This document shows positions 7,846-15,437 of a DNA stretch of 56,768 nucleotides, one piece after another. The stretch comes from Tistrella mobilis. Lineage in GTDB: Bacteria > Pseudomonadota > Alphaproteobacteria > Tistrellales > Tistrellaceae. Each line of letters begins with the position of its first letter. Within the stretch, counting starts at the first letter, position 1. The DNA is taken from assembly GCF_039634785.1 (NCBI RefSeq), contig NZ_JBBIAB010000030.1:1-56768 (forward strand), written 5' to 3'. The notes beneath the pieces are model-generated. The model was given only the letters and a program-made list of their open reading frames with translations. It ran no database searches and was not told the DNA's origin. A program made the translations under genes and the position numbers.

Positions 7846-9173
7846 GCCGCCGGCGCTCCCCTGTCGGTGATCTCACCATCGACCCGCCCCAGGAAGCCGC
7901 GGAACCGCCGCCCCCAGGACACATCCCGCCGCTCCACGATCCGGACCAGGATGCGGACATAGTCCAGCACCAGCCCCGGCGTCCAGGTCATCGAAGAAGC
8001 CCGGGTGCGGATCATCGCCGCCACCCAGAGATCAGGGTCGATCATCAGCCCCAGCAGGCGCAGCCAGGGGTGACGCCCGGCCAGCACGCCTTCCAGTGCC
8101 GCATCCAGCCCGGCCGCCACCACCACCGAACAGTTGCGGTTGGTGATGTTGTAGGTGGCATCCTGCTTATAGCCGGCCCAGAAGGCCTTCAGCCGCCGCG
8201 GGTTGAAACGGTGGACTTCGATCCTGAGATCGGCCGGTCGCCAGTCGGCGGCCTCCTCCTCGTAACTGCGCTGAAAACTTCCGGCCATGTCATTGTCGGC
8301 ACGCGAACTGAACACGGTCATCAGGCCCCGGCCGTTCAGGTCGAAATCGGTCGCAGGCCAGTGGCTGATATAAAGATCGGGTGCCAGCTCCAGAGAGGCA
8401 TGACCGCCCGAGAATACCCCCTCGTCGTCCTGCGCCCCAAGATAGCGATCGATCACCGGCCGGCCCGCCCGGGTCCGCTCCGGCCCCGCCGGCATCCAGA
8501 TCCGCACCACCATCGGCGGATCGTCGGGGCCGCGCGGCGGCGCCTCGCCGATCAATACCGGGGCATGATCATACCAGCCGCGCCCCGAGAAGACCGGGAG
8601 CAGCAGGATCGCGGCCTCGTCTTCCAGCCCGCGCAGCAGCAGGCCCAGCCGGATCAGCAGCCAGCCCGACAGGCCGATGAACAGGCCGATGCAGAACGGC
8701 ACGTTCCACGCTCCGGAAAACGGCCAGCCCGCCAGCATCATCACCGCCAGGATCAGTTCGGCGATGCCGCAGGCGATCGAGGTCACCCAGCCGGTAAAGC
8801 GGGTGAGCAGGGTCATCAGGATGCGGAACGCCCCATCCAGGATGAAGGCGATCGCAAAAGCCGTCGACAGCAGCCAGCCGGTTTCGAAGGCCGTGCCCAG
8901 GATCAGCAGCCCGGCCAGAATCGCCATCATCGGCCGGGCCAGGGCCAGCCAGCGGCGCGGCCCCGACGAGGCGACGGCGACCACCGCCATCAGCAGGCCC
9001 GAGCCCAGAAATGCGAGGCCAAGCGCCAGATAGGTGGCAATGGTCAGCGTGGGAGACAGGCCCGCCATCAACGCGGCAGCGATGGCGAGCAGGAAGGCGC
9101 CGGCACCGGCGAGAGCATACCATCGCGCGCGGAATGCATCGGGACCGATAAGAAGGAAGGCGAGCTTGAGCAA
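7842..9173 (-). CDS. HdeD-like membrane domain fused to a putative permuted-papain domain
   Basis: A 443-residue protein in two parts. Residues 1-185 form about six membrane helices in the HdeD (DUF308) style, with WPFSGAWNVPFCIGLFIGLSG as the diagnostic last loop. Residues 195-443 are soluble. They hold a His in GGHASLEL (His258) and a Cys in NRNCSVVVAAGLD (Cys348). The His-before-Cys order, with the Cys at the head of a helix, fits circularly permuted papain-fold (NlpC/P60 or LRAT-like) amidases or proteases. HdeD proteins are normally about 180 residues and end after the helices, so the soluble tail is unusual. The enzymatic role is inferred from those two motifs only. It overlaps the MFS gene by 4 bp. 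Confidence 0.7.
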   Translation of the reverse strand: MLKLAFLLIGPDAFRARWYALAGAGAFLLAIAAALMAGLSPTLTIATYLALGLAFLGSGLLMAVVAVASSGPRRWLALARPMMAILAGLLILGTAFETGWLLSTAFAIAFILDGAFRILMTLLTRFTGWVTSIACGIAELILAVMMLAGWPFSGAWNVPFCIGLFIGLSGWLLIRLGLLLRGLEDEAAILLLPVFSGRGWYDHAPVLIGEAPPRGPDDPPMVVRIWMPAGPERTRAGRPVIDRYLGAQDDEGVFSGGHASLELAPDLYISHWPATDFDLNGRGLMTVFSSRADNDMAGSFQRSYEEEAADWRPADLRIEVHRFNPRRLKAFWAGYKQDATYNITNRNCSVVVAAGLDAALEGVLAGRHPWLRLLGLMIDPDLWVAAMIRTRASSMTWTPGLVLDYVRILVRIVERRDVSWGRRFRGFLGRVDGEITDRGAPAA

Positions 9174-9285
9174 GGGGACACCGGACAGCGGACGGCTTGG
9201 TTCAGACTGCGGATTTCATCCACGATCCGCGACCGGCGTCAATCCTGCCCCGCTGTCCTGCAAACCGCCGTCGACCGGCCCTGCC

Positions 9286-9906
9286 CTACTCCAGAACGAT
9301 CGGGATCAGCGAGGCGACCAGCAGGGCCGCCATGACGATGTTGAAGGCCCGAAGTGCCCGGGCCGTGCGCAGCAGCCGGCCGGCCCCCACGCCGACCAGG
9401 GTCCACAGCACCGAGCAGGGAAAGGTGACGATGCCGAAGACCAGAGCCAGGGTGATCGCCGGCAGCAGCGTGCCGCCCGCCCCTTCGCCCTCGCCCACAT
9501 AGGTGACCATGGCGCTGGCCGCGATCACCCAGAATTTCGGGTTCACCAGCTGGAAGGCGGCGGCTTCCAGACTGTTGAGCGGCCGGCCGCGCCCGCCGCT
9601 GCCTGCGGGCGCGCCCTCCGGCGCGGGCCGGGCCGTCGCGATCTTCCAGGCCAGCCACAGCAGATAGCAGATGCCCACCCATTTCAGCACGTCATGCACC
9701 CCGGGTGCGGCAACCAGCGGCGAGCCGAAGGCGCCGACGGCCGCCAGGATGACGGTCACCCCCAGGCTGATCCCGGCCATATGCGGCAGGCTGCGCAGGA
9801 AGCCCCAATTGGCCCCCGATGCGGTCAGCATGGTGTTGTTCGGTCCGGGCGTCGCCGACATCGCGATCGCGAAGACCACCACCGAGGCCATCCATTCCCA
9901 GCCCAT
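9286..9906 (-). CDS. LysE-family amino-acid exporter
   Basis: A 206-residue membrane protein with six hydrophobic segments, the standard LysE/RhtB length. The N-terminal motif SATPGPNNTMLTASGANWG carries the family's TPGPN signature. The central NPKFWVIAASAM is the matching NPK motif of the second half. The start at 9906 is preceded by GGTGGGGG. A divergent Lrp/AsnC regulator lies 145 bp away with a clear palindrome between them, the usual arrangement in which Lrp-type proteins switch on export of an amino acid. The substrate is unknown. Confidence 0.85.
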   Translation of the reverse strand: MGWEWMASVVVFAIAMSATPGPNNTMLTASGANWGFLRSLPHMAGISLGVTVILAAVGAFGSPLVAAPGVHDVLKWVGICYLLWLAWKIATARPAPEGAPAGSGGRGRPLNSLEAAAFQLVNPKFWVIAASAMVTYVGEGEGAGGTLLPAITLALVFGIVTFPCSVLWTLVGVGAGRLLRTARALRAFNIVMAALLVASLIPIVLE

Positions 9907-10010
9907 CCGCACCCCCACCTGCCCCGCCTCCACCAGCGGAGGTTCATCGTCAGACGATAGCCGCGCTGCCCGGCAATCGGGTTGCGAAGATGCCAGCCAG
10001 CAGCCGATAC

Positions 10011-10027
10011 TTGGCATCAGATGCCAA
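10011..10027. promoter_or_regulatory. Lrp/AsnC-type operator between divergent genes
   Basis: A perfect palindrome TTGGCAT-CAG-ATGCCAA lies 25 bp upstream of the Lrp-type gene and about 105 bp from the LysE start. A second half-like TTGGTGCCGAA follows at 10031-10041. The spacing suits an octameric Lrp-family protein binding in series. Confidence 0.6.
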
Positions 10028-10051
10028 TTTTTGGTGCCGAAAGCCGGTCAC

Positions 10052-10519
10052 ATGCCGATAAAACTGGATGAGATCGACAAGCGGATCCTGCGTGCCCTGC
10101 AGCGCGACGGCCGGATGCAGAATGTGGAACTGGCGCGCGAGGTGGGGCTATCGCCCTCTCCCTGCCTGCGCCGGGTGCGGCTGCTGGAAGAGGCCGGCAT
10201 CATCCGTCGCTACGCCGCCGTGGTCGACCCGGCGAAGATCGGCCTGCCGCTGTCGCTCTTCGCCCGGATCTGGCTGGAGGCGCAGGACGCCGAAACCATC
10301 GACCGCTTCATCGCCGCGGTGCGCGAATTTCCCGAAGTGGTCGAGTGCTACATCATGCTGGGCGATTGCGACGCCCTGCTGCGGGTTGTCGCCGCCGATC
10401 TGGACGATTACCGCCGCTTCCAGGCCAATCACCTCAGCCGGGTGAAGGGCGTGCGCAACATCAAGACCGATGTCCCCAGCCAGACGGTGAAGCAGAGCGT
10501 CGCCCTACCCCTGCGTTGA
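10052..10519 (+). CDS. Lrp/AsnC-family transcriptional regulator
   Basis: A 155-residue protein of standard length. Residues 1-60 are the winged helix-turn-helix (LDEIDKRILRALQRDGRMQN and VELAREVGLSPSPCLRRVRL). Residues 65-145 are the RAM/ACT-like ligand domain, with FPEVVECYIMLGDCDALLRV as the dimer and effector-binding segment. It is divergent from the LysE exporter and probably activates it in response to the exported amino acid. The start is the ATG at 10052; the longer upstream frame has no ribosome site and covers the operator region. Confidence 0.88.
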   Translation: MPIKLDEIDKRILRALQRDGRMQNVELAREVGLSPSPCLRRVRLLEEAGIIRRYAAVVDPAKIGLPLSLFARIWLEAQDAETIDRFIAAVREFPEVVECYIMLGDCDALLRVVAADLDDYRRFQANHLSRVKGVRNIKTDVPSQTVKQSVALPLR

Positions 10520-10564
10520 CCCGGCACCGGCCGGAAAAATCCTGCCTGGACTCATACTTGGCCT

Positions 10565-10604
10565 TTTCATATTCTATCGATATGCCATTTCATAGAATAT
10601 GAAA
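10565..10604. promoter_or_regulatory. Long palindromic operator, probably a BigR box
   Basis: Arms TTTCATATTCTAT (10565-10577) and ATAGAATATGAAA (10592-10604) are perfect 13-bp inverted repeats around a 14-base spacer, an AT-rich patch in very GC-rich DNA. It lies 22 bp upstream of the peroxiredoxin gene and near a possible promoter (TTGGCC at 10558). BigR boxes upstream of sulfide-detoxification operons are likewise AT-rich palindromes. The repressor encoded two genes on is the obvious ligand. Confidence 0.7.
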
Positions 10605-10626
10605 CGCCGAGCTGCGAGGAGACGGG

Positions 10627-11295
10627 ATGACCGACCAGCCCATCATCCGCCAGGGACCGCCCCTGCTTCACGATCCGGCCCCCGAATTCCGGGCGCGGAC
10701 GACGATGGGCGACCGGGCGATCGCCGATTATCGGGGGCGCTGGCTGCTGCTGTTCTCCCACCCCGCCGACTTCACCCCCGTCTGCACCAGCGAGTTCATT
10801 GCCTTCGCCCGGGCAGCCGACAGTTTTGCGGCACTGGACTGCGATCTGCTGGCGCTGTCGGTCGACAGCCTGTTCTCGCATGTCGCCTGGATCCGCAGCA
10901 TCCACGACCAGTTCGGGGTGAAGATCCCCTTCCCGATCGTCGAAGACCCGTCGATGGCCATCGCCCGCGCCTATGGGATGATCGCCCCCAACGCACCCGA
11001 TGCCTCGATGGTGCGTGCGGCCTTTGTGATCGATCCGATGGGCATCATCCGCGCCATCAGCTGGTATCCGATGACCACCGGCCGCAATGTCGCAGAGCTG
11101 CTGCGCCTGGTCGCCGCCCTCCGGGCCGCCGACGCCCATGATGTCGCCACCCCCGAGGGCTGGATGCCCGGCGACGACGTGATCCTGCCTGTCGACATCT
11201 CGCCCGACACCCTTTTCGACCGCCAGGCCCCCGGAACCGACTGGTATTTCCGCACCGGCCCCCTGCCCGACAGCCCGACCGGAGACCGTGGATGA
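10627..11295 (+). CDS. Peroxiredoxin, 1-Cys (Prx6-like)
   Basis: A 222-residue AhpC/TSA-family protein after a GAGGAG ribosome site. The peroxidatic Cys53 lies in HPADFTPVCTSEF. The C-terminal region (DVILPVDISPDTLF and TDWYFRTGPLP) resembles the long-tailed Prx6 branch. The only other Cys (in ALDCDLLA) is not at a resolving position, so a 1-Cys mechanism is likely. It is the first gene after the BigR-type operator and overlaps the next gene by ATGA. A role in removing peroxides or reactive sulfur species during sulfide oxidation is inferred from context. Confidence 0.88.
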   Translation: MTDQPIIRQGPPLLHDPAPEFRARTTMGDRAIADYRGRWLLLFSHPADFTPVCTSEFIAFARAADSFAALDCDLLALSVDSLFSHVAWIRSIHDQFGVKIPFPIVEDPSMAIARAYGMIAPNAPDASMVRAAFVIDPMGIIRAISWYPMTTGRNVAELLRLVAALRAADAHDVATPEGWMPGDDVILPVDISPDTLFDRQAPGTDWYFRTGPLPDSPTGDRG

Positions 11296-11702
11296 GCCTG
11301 GATCCCGAAGCCGTCACCGAAGGCGCCGCCCGGCTGCGGGTGCTGGCCCATCCGGCCCGGCTGCGTGTCGCCTTCTTTCTGATGGAGGGCGAATGTGCGG
11401 TCGGCGGAATAGAGGAAGCCCTGGGCATCCGCCAGCCCAGCCTGTCGCAGTATCTGGGGGAGCTGCGCGAGGCCGGGCTGATCACCGGCCGGCGAGAGGG
11501 GCGGACGATCTTCTATCGTATCACGCCCGGCCATGCCGAGCAGCTTCTGGGCCTGCTGCGGCAGGGCTTCGGCGGCGCCGGGGCGCCCCCGGCCCAGGCC
11601 CAGGCCCAGGCGCCCATGGCGGCACCTTCCCCCGCGAAACCCACCGGTCTTACACGGCGCCTGACGCCTGCCGCGACCTTTGCCGTGGTGGAAGAGCGGT
11701 AG
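11292..11702 (+). CDS. ArsR-family repressor, BigR/SqrR-like
   Basis: A 136-residue ArsR-type winged-helix protein. The DNA-binding part is IRQPSLSQYLGELREAGLIT followed by GRREGRTIFYRI. The helix before it carries Cys35 in MEGECAVGGIEEALG, the position of the first persulfide-sensing Cys of BigR and SqrR. Those sensors use a second Cys near the C-terminal helix; here no other Cys is present. The C-terminus instead has a 35-residue Ala/Gln/Pro tail built on a CCCAGG repeat. The neighbours (peroxiredoxin, TauE/SafE permease, DUF442-SQR fusion) strongly suggest a reactive-sulfur repressor. With one Cys it may sense by intersubunit disulfide or mixed persulfide. Confidence 0.8.
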   Translation: MSLDPEAVTEGAARLRVLAHPARLRVAFFLMEGECAVGGIEEALGIRQPSLSQYLGELREAGLITGRREGRTIFYRITPGHAEQLLGLLRQGFGGAGAPPAQAQAQAPMAAPSPAKPTGLTRRLTPAATFAVVEER

Positions 11703-11802
11703 AGAGCCCACCACAACCGACATCCAATCACGGCCGCCGGGCAGACAGGCGCCCCCGCGACCATCCGGGTCAGACCATACAGGTATAAGGGGAACCCGAC
11801 TC

Positions 11803-12588
11803 ATGATGGTGCTGCAATCGGTCCTCGCCGTCGCCTCCGGCGGTCTCGTCGGCTTCACGCTGGGCCTGATCGGCGGCGGCGGCTCGATCATGGCGACGCC
11901 GCTGCTGCTCTATGTCGTGGGCCTGCCGCCCCATGCGGCGATCGGCACCGGCGCGCTCGCGGTCTCGTTCAACGCCTTCGCCAATTTTGCAGGTCACGCC
12001 CGGGCCGGCAATGTCCGCTGGCGCGATGCCGGGCTGTTTGCCGCCATCGGTGTCGGCGGTGCCGCCATCGGGTCGTGGATCGGCAAGGATGTCGACGGCC
12101 AGCGTCTGCTGTTCCTTTTCGCCCTGCTGATGATGGCGGTGGGCGTGCTGATGCTCCGTCGCGGCGGCGGCGGCGGTGGCGCAGGTGGCGCCCACGAACC
12201 CCGGCGCCTGCCGCTGGTCATCCTGGCCGCCGCCTGTGTCGGGCTGTTGTCGGGCTTCTTCGGGATCGGCGGCGGTTTTCTGATCGTGCCCGGCCTGATC
12301 TTCTCGACCGGCATGCCGATGCTCTATGCAGTGGGCTCGTCCCTGCTGGCGGTGGGTGCGCTCGGCCTTACCACCGCCGCCAGTTACGCAGCCTCGGGCC
12401 TGGTCGACTGGCCGATTGCGGCCGAATACATCGTCGGCGGCCTGGCCGGCGGCTATCTCGGCATGCAGCTCGCCTGCCGCCTGGCCACCCGTAAAGCCGT
12501 GCTGAACCGCATCTTCGCGGGCCTCGTCTTCGTGGTCGCCCTCTACATGCTCTATCGCAACGCTGCCGCGTTCGGCCTCGCCGTCTGA
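11803..12588 (+). CDS. TauE/SafE-family sulfur permease
   Basis: A 261-residue protein with about eight membrane helices and the two family repeats: GFTLGLIGGGGSIMATPLLL near the N-terminus and GLLSGFFGIGGGFLIVPGLI in the second half. A Gly-rich loop (GGGGGGAGG) joins the halves. TauE/SafE proteins export sulfite, sulfoacetate or thiosulfate-like anions. In BigR-type loci such a permease accompanies sulfide oxidation and probably removes the oxidised product. The start at 11803 is followed directly by a second ATG and preceded by AAGGGGAA. Confidence 0.85.
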   Translation: MMVLQSVLAVASGGLVGFTLGLIGGGGSIMATPLLLYVVGLPPHAAIGTGALAVSFNAFANFAGHARAGNVRWRDAGLFAAIGVGGAAIGSWIGKDVDGQRLLFLFALLMMAVGVLMLRRGGGGGGAGGAHEPRRLPLVILAAACVGLLSGFFGIGGGFLIVPGLIFSTGMPMLYAVGSSLLAVGALGLTTAASYAASGLVDWPIAAEYIVGGLAGGYLGMQLACRLATRKAVLNRIFAGLVFVVALYMLYRNAAAFGLAV

Positions 12589-12631
12589 GGCGGGGCCAGG
12601 CTCAGACACATCAAGAACAGGAGGAAACCCC

Positions 12632-12658
12632 ATGGTCCCGTCCCCGGCCACCGGCTGA
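12632..12658 (+). CDS. Possible 8-codon leader peptide
   Basis: An ATG reading MVPSPATG then stop, preceded by a near-perfect AGGAGG at a 7-base spacing. It sits in the 240-bp gap between the permease and the DUF442-SQR gene. Downstream, 12708-12738, is an AT-rich patch that may hold a second promoter. It could be a leader, or the surviving start of a lost gene. Confidence 0.3.
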   Translation: MVPSPATG

Positions 12659-12827
12659 GCCGGCACGCAAGGGCCGATCCGCGCAGGCCTCGCCGCGCGG
12701 TGGTCCGACTAAATTTTCAATTACAGGTTACATATCACCGGCCGATCCTGACGATCCCGTGCCGCGCGCGAGGGCGCATGCCCGCACGCGACCACACCGG
12801 ACCGGCCCCGACGGGAGTAGCCATCCC

Positions 12828-14519
12828 ATGCCCCGCACGCACGCCCTGTCGCCGACAGTCTCGGTCGCGCCCCAGATCCATCCGGAAGACATGGCCGATC
12901 TGGCCGCCGCCGGCTTTCGCGCGGTCATCTGCAACCGGCCCGACGGCGAAGGCCCCGATCAGCCGGTTTTCGAGGAAATCCGCCAGGCCGCACAGGCTGC
13001 CGGCATCGAGGCCGCCTTTCTGCCCGTCGCCTCGGGCAAGGTGACGGATGACCAGGCCGGCGCCTTTGCCGGGCTGATCGACCGCCTGCCGCGGCCGGTG
13101 CTCGCCTATTGCCGCTCGGGCACGCGCTCGGCCACGCTCTGGTCGCTGGCCGAAGCCGCACGCGGCCGGCCGCTGCCCGAGATCATCGCCGCCGCAAAAG
13201 CGGCCGGCTACGACATGACCGGCGTCGCCCGCCGGATCGCCAATGGCGGCCGCACGCCGGTGGATGGCACCAGCCTCCACCATGACGTGGTCATCGTCGG
13301 CGGTGGCGCCGCGGGTATCGCCGCCGCATCCAGCCTGAAGGCCCGCAAGCCCGATCTCGACATCGCGATCATCGATCCGGCCGATATCCACTACTATCAG
13401 CCGGGCTGGACCATGGTCGGCGGCGGCGTGTTCGATGCCCGCACCACCGCCCGGACGATGGCCTCGCTGATCCCGCCGGGCGTCACCTGGATCAAGGCGG
13501 CGGTGGCGGCCTTTGAACCCGATGCCAGGGCCGTCATCCTGGATGGCTGCCGGGTGATCACCTGGCGGGCGCTGGTCGTCGCCCCCGGCCTCAAGCTGGA
13601 CTGGACCGCCATTCCGGGCCTGGACGAGACGCTGGGCCGCAACGGCGTCACATCGAATTACCGTTATGACCTGGCCCCTTACACCTGGGAACTGGTCCAG
13701 GGCATGAAGAGCGGTCGGGCGATCTTCACCCAGCCGCCGATGCCGATCAAATGCGCGGGCGCCCCCCAGAAGGCGATGTATCTGTCCGCCGACCACTGGC
13801 GCCGGCAGGGTGTGCTCTCCGGGATCGACATCAATTTCTGCACCGCCGGGGCGGTGCTGTTCGGCGTGAAAGACTATGTGCCGGCGCTGATGTCCTATGT
13901 GGAGCGCTACGGCATTCATCTCCGCTTCCAGGAAAGGCTGACCCGCATCGACGGCCCCGCCCGCACCGCCTGGTTCACCCGCACCGATGCCGCGGGGCAG
14001 ACCAGCACGGTGGAGCGCGGTTTCGACATGATCCATGTCGTGCCGCCGCAATGCGCGCCCGATTTCGTGAAGGTCTCGCCGCTTGCCGATGCGGACGGCT
14101 GGGTCGATGTCGACCCGTCGAGCCTGCGGCACCGGCAGTATGACGGCGTCTACGGCCTGGGTGACGCCTGCAACGCACCCAATGCCAAGACCGCGGCCGC
14201 CGCCCGCAAGCAGGCGCCGGTGGTGGCCCATAATCTGCTGCGCGATCTGGGCCTGATTTCGGGGGTCGACGCGGTTTATGACGGCTACGGATCCTGCCCG
14301 CTGACCGTGGAGCGCGGCCGGATCGTGCTCGCCGAATTCGGCTATGGCGGCAAATTGCTGCCGAGCTTCCCGAACTGGCTGATCGACGGCCGCCGGCCCA
14401 GCCACCTCGCCTGGCTGCTGAAAGAACGGATGCTGCCCTGGATGTACTGGAAGGCGATGCTGCGCGGCCGCGAATGGCTGGCCAGGCCCAAGCCCGCCAT
14501 GCCCGCCTCGGCGGGATGA
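12828..14519 (+). CDS. DUF442 phosphatase-like domain fused to sulfide:quinone oxidoreductase
   Basis: A 563-residue fusion. Residues 1-115 are a DUF442 (Blh-type, tyrosine-phosphatase-like) domain with the loop YCRSGTRS around Cys95. Residues 150-563 are a type II sulfide:quinone oxidoreductase: the FAD-binding VVIVGGGAAGIAAA, then PMPIKCAGAPQKAMYLSA with catalytic Cys309, then FCTAGAVLFGVKDY. The second FAD motif is VYGLGDACNAPNAKTAAA. The partner Cys (Cys448) sits one residue later than in human SQOR (GDAC rather than GDC). The enzyme oxidises sulfide to persulfide and passes electrons to quinone at the membrane. The DUF442 part may act on persulfide or glutathione derivatives. The start at 12828 follows GGGAG. 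Confidence 0.9.
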   Translation: MPRTHALSPTVSVAPQIHPEDMADLAAAGFRAVICNRPDGEGPDQPVFEEIRQAAQAAGIEAAFLPVASGKVTDDQAGAFAGLIDRLPRPVLAYCRSGTRSATLWSLAEAARGRPLPEIIAAAKAAGYDMTGVARRIANGGRTPVDGTSLHHDVVIVGGGAAGIAAASSLKARKPDLDIAIIDPADIHYYQPGWTMVGGGVFDARTTARTMASLIPPGVTWIKAAVAAFEPDARAVILDGCRVITWRALVVAPGLKLDWTAIPGLDETLGRNGVTSNYRYDLAPYTWELVQGMKSGRAIFTQPPMPIKCAGAPQKAMYLSADHWRRQGVLSGIDINFCTAGAVLFGVKDYVPALMSYVERYGIHLRFQERLTRIDGPARTAWFTRTDAAGQTSTVERGFDMIHVVPPQCAPDFVKVSPLADADGWVDVDPSSLRHRQYDGVYGLGDACNAPNAKTAAAARKQAPVVAHNLLRDLGLISGVDAVYDGYGSCPLTVERGRIVLAEFGYGGKLLPSFPNWLIDGRRPSHLAWLLKERMLPWMYWKAMLRGREWLARPKPAMPASAG

Positions 14520-14523
14520 TCGC

Positions 14524-14799
14524 TCACCACCAGCCGCGGGTGGCGTAGTCGGCGCCCGACAGCGCGAAGAGGATGCCGAGCCAGGCAATGGCGCCCAGCG
14601 CCATCACCCTGACGAGCCCCGCCTCTTCGCCCAGATGCATGAAGAACCAGAAGATCAGCCCCGCCTTGATCGCGGCGATCAGCAGGCTGGCGGCCAGGCT
14701 GGCCGCGCCGTGCAGAACGGCACTTGCCGCCACCGTGGCCGCCAGCAGCACCAGCAGCGCCGCCCATATCAGGATCAGCCGTCCGATACCGGTCATCAT
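14524..14799 (-). CDS. ctaF: Cytochrome c oxidase subunit IV (CtaF-type)
   Basis: A 91-residue protein with three membrane helices, the size and topology of bacterial subunit IV (COX4_pro). It contains the conserved AAIKAGLIFWFFMHL and ends in a short WW tail. It starts two bases after the stop of subunit III and is the last gene of the long respiratory operon. The subunit stabilises the CuB centre during assembly. It is convergent with the SQR fusion at a 4-bp gap, leaving no room for a normal terminator. Confidence 0.85.
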   Translation of the reverse strand: MMTGIGRLILIWAALLVLLAATVAASAVLHGAASLAASLLIAAIKAGLIFWFFMHLGEEAGLVRVMALGAIAWLGILFALSGADYATRGWW

Positions 14800-14801
14800 T
14801 C

Positions 14802-15437
14802 TCACCGTATCAGATAGAGCGCGGGATAGAGGAAGACCCAGATCACGTCGACCAGATGCCAGTAGAGGCCCGCGACCTCCACCACCACCGCCCGTTCCGG
14901 CAGCTGCAGGCGGCCGAGGCCGATCCTGAGGGCAAGGCCCGCAAGCAGCACCACGCCGATGCTGACATGGATCGCATGCAGCCCGGTCGCGATCATGTAG
15001 AGGTTCATGAACAGCCGGTCGACCGGGCCCGACAGGCCGTCCGACATCCCCCTGAACGGCAGCAGCCCTTCCTCTGCCTCCATCCCCCATTCCATACCCT
15101 TGACGCCCAGGAACAGAAGCCCGGTCAAAGCCGCGCCCAGAAGCAGCATCCAGCCGAGCCGCACCCGCCCGGCCCGTGCCGCCCGCACCGCCACGGCGAC
15201 CGCCAGGCTGGAGGTCAGCAGAATGGCGGTATTGGCGGCCCCGATGAACAGATGCAGGCGCCTCGAGGCCGCGACCACCTCGTGCGGGTGCAGGCCGCGG
15301 ACCACATAGATCGCCGCAAACAGCCCGCCGAACAGCATGATCTCGGTGCCCAGGAAGACGAACATGCCCATCAGATCGGCGGTACGCTGCTGGGCGGGCC
15401 GGGCATAGGGGTCGTGCAACCGGACGTTTTCAGCCAT
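14802..15437 (-). CDS. ctaE: Cytochrome c oxidase subunit III
   Basis: A 211-residue, about five-helix subunit III of the short type found in caa3 oxidases. Family motifs are [20 protein letters not shown] near the N-terminus and [11 protein letters not shown] with the C-terminal [20 protein letters not shown]. It overlaps the end of the subunit I gene by 8 bp. It supports proton uptake and the stability of subunit I. Confidence 0.92.
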   Translation of the reverse strand: MAENVRLHDPYARPAQQRTADLMGMFVFLGTEIMLFGGLFAAIYVVRGLHPHEVVAASRRLHLFIGAANTAILLTSSLAVAVAVRAARAGRVRLGWMLLLGAALTGLLFLGVKGMEWGMEAEEGLLPFRGMSDGLSGPVDRLFMNLYMIATGLHAIHVSIGVVLLAGLALRIGLGRLQLPERAVVVEVAGLYWHLVDVIWVFLYPALYLIR

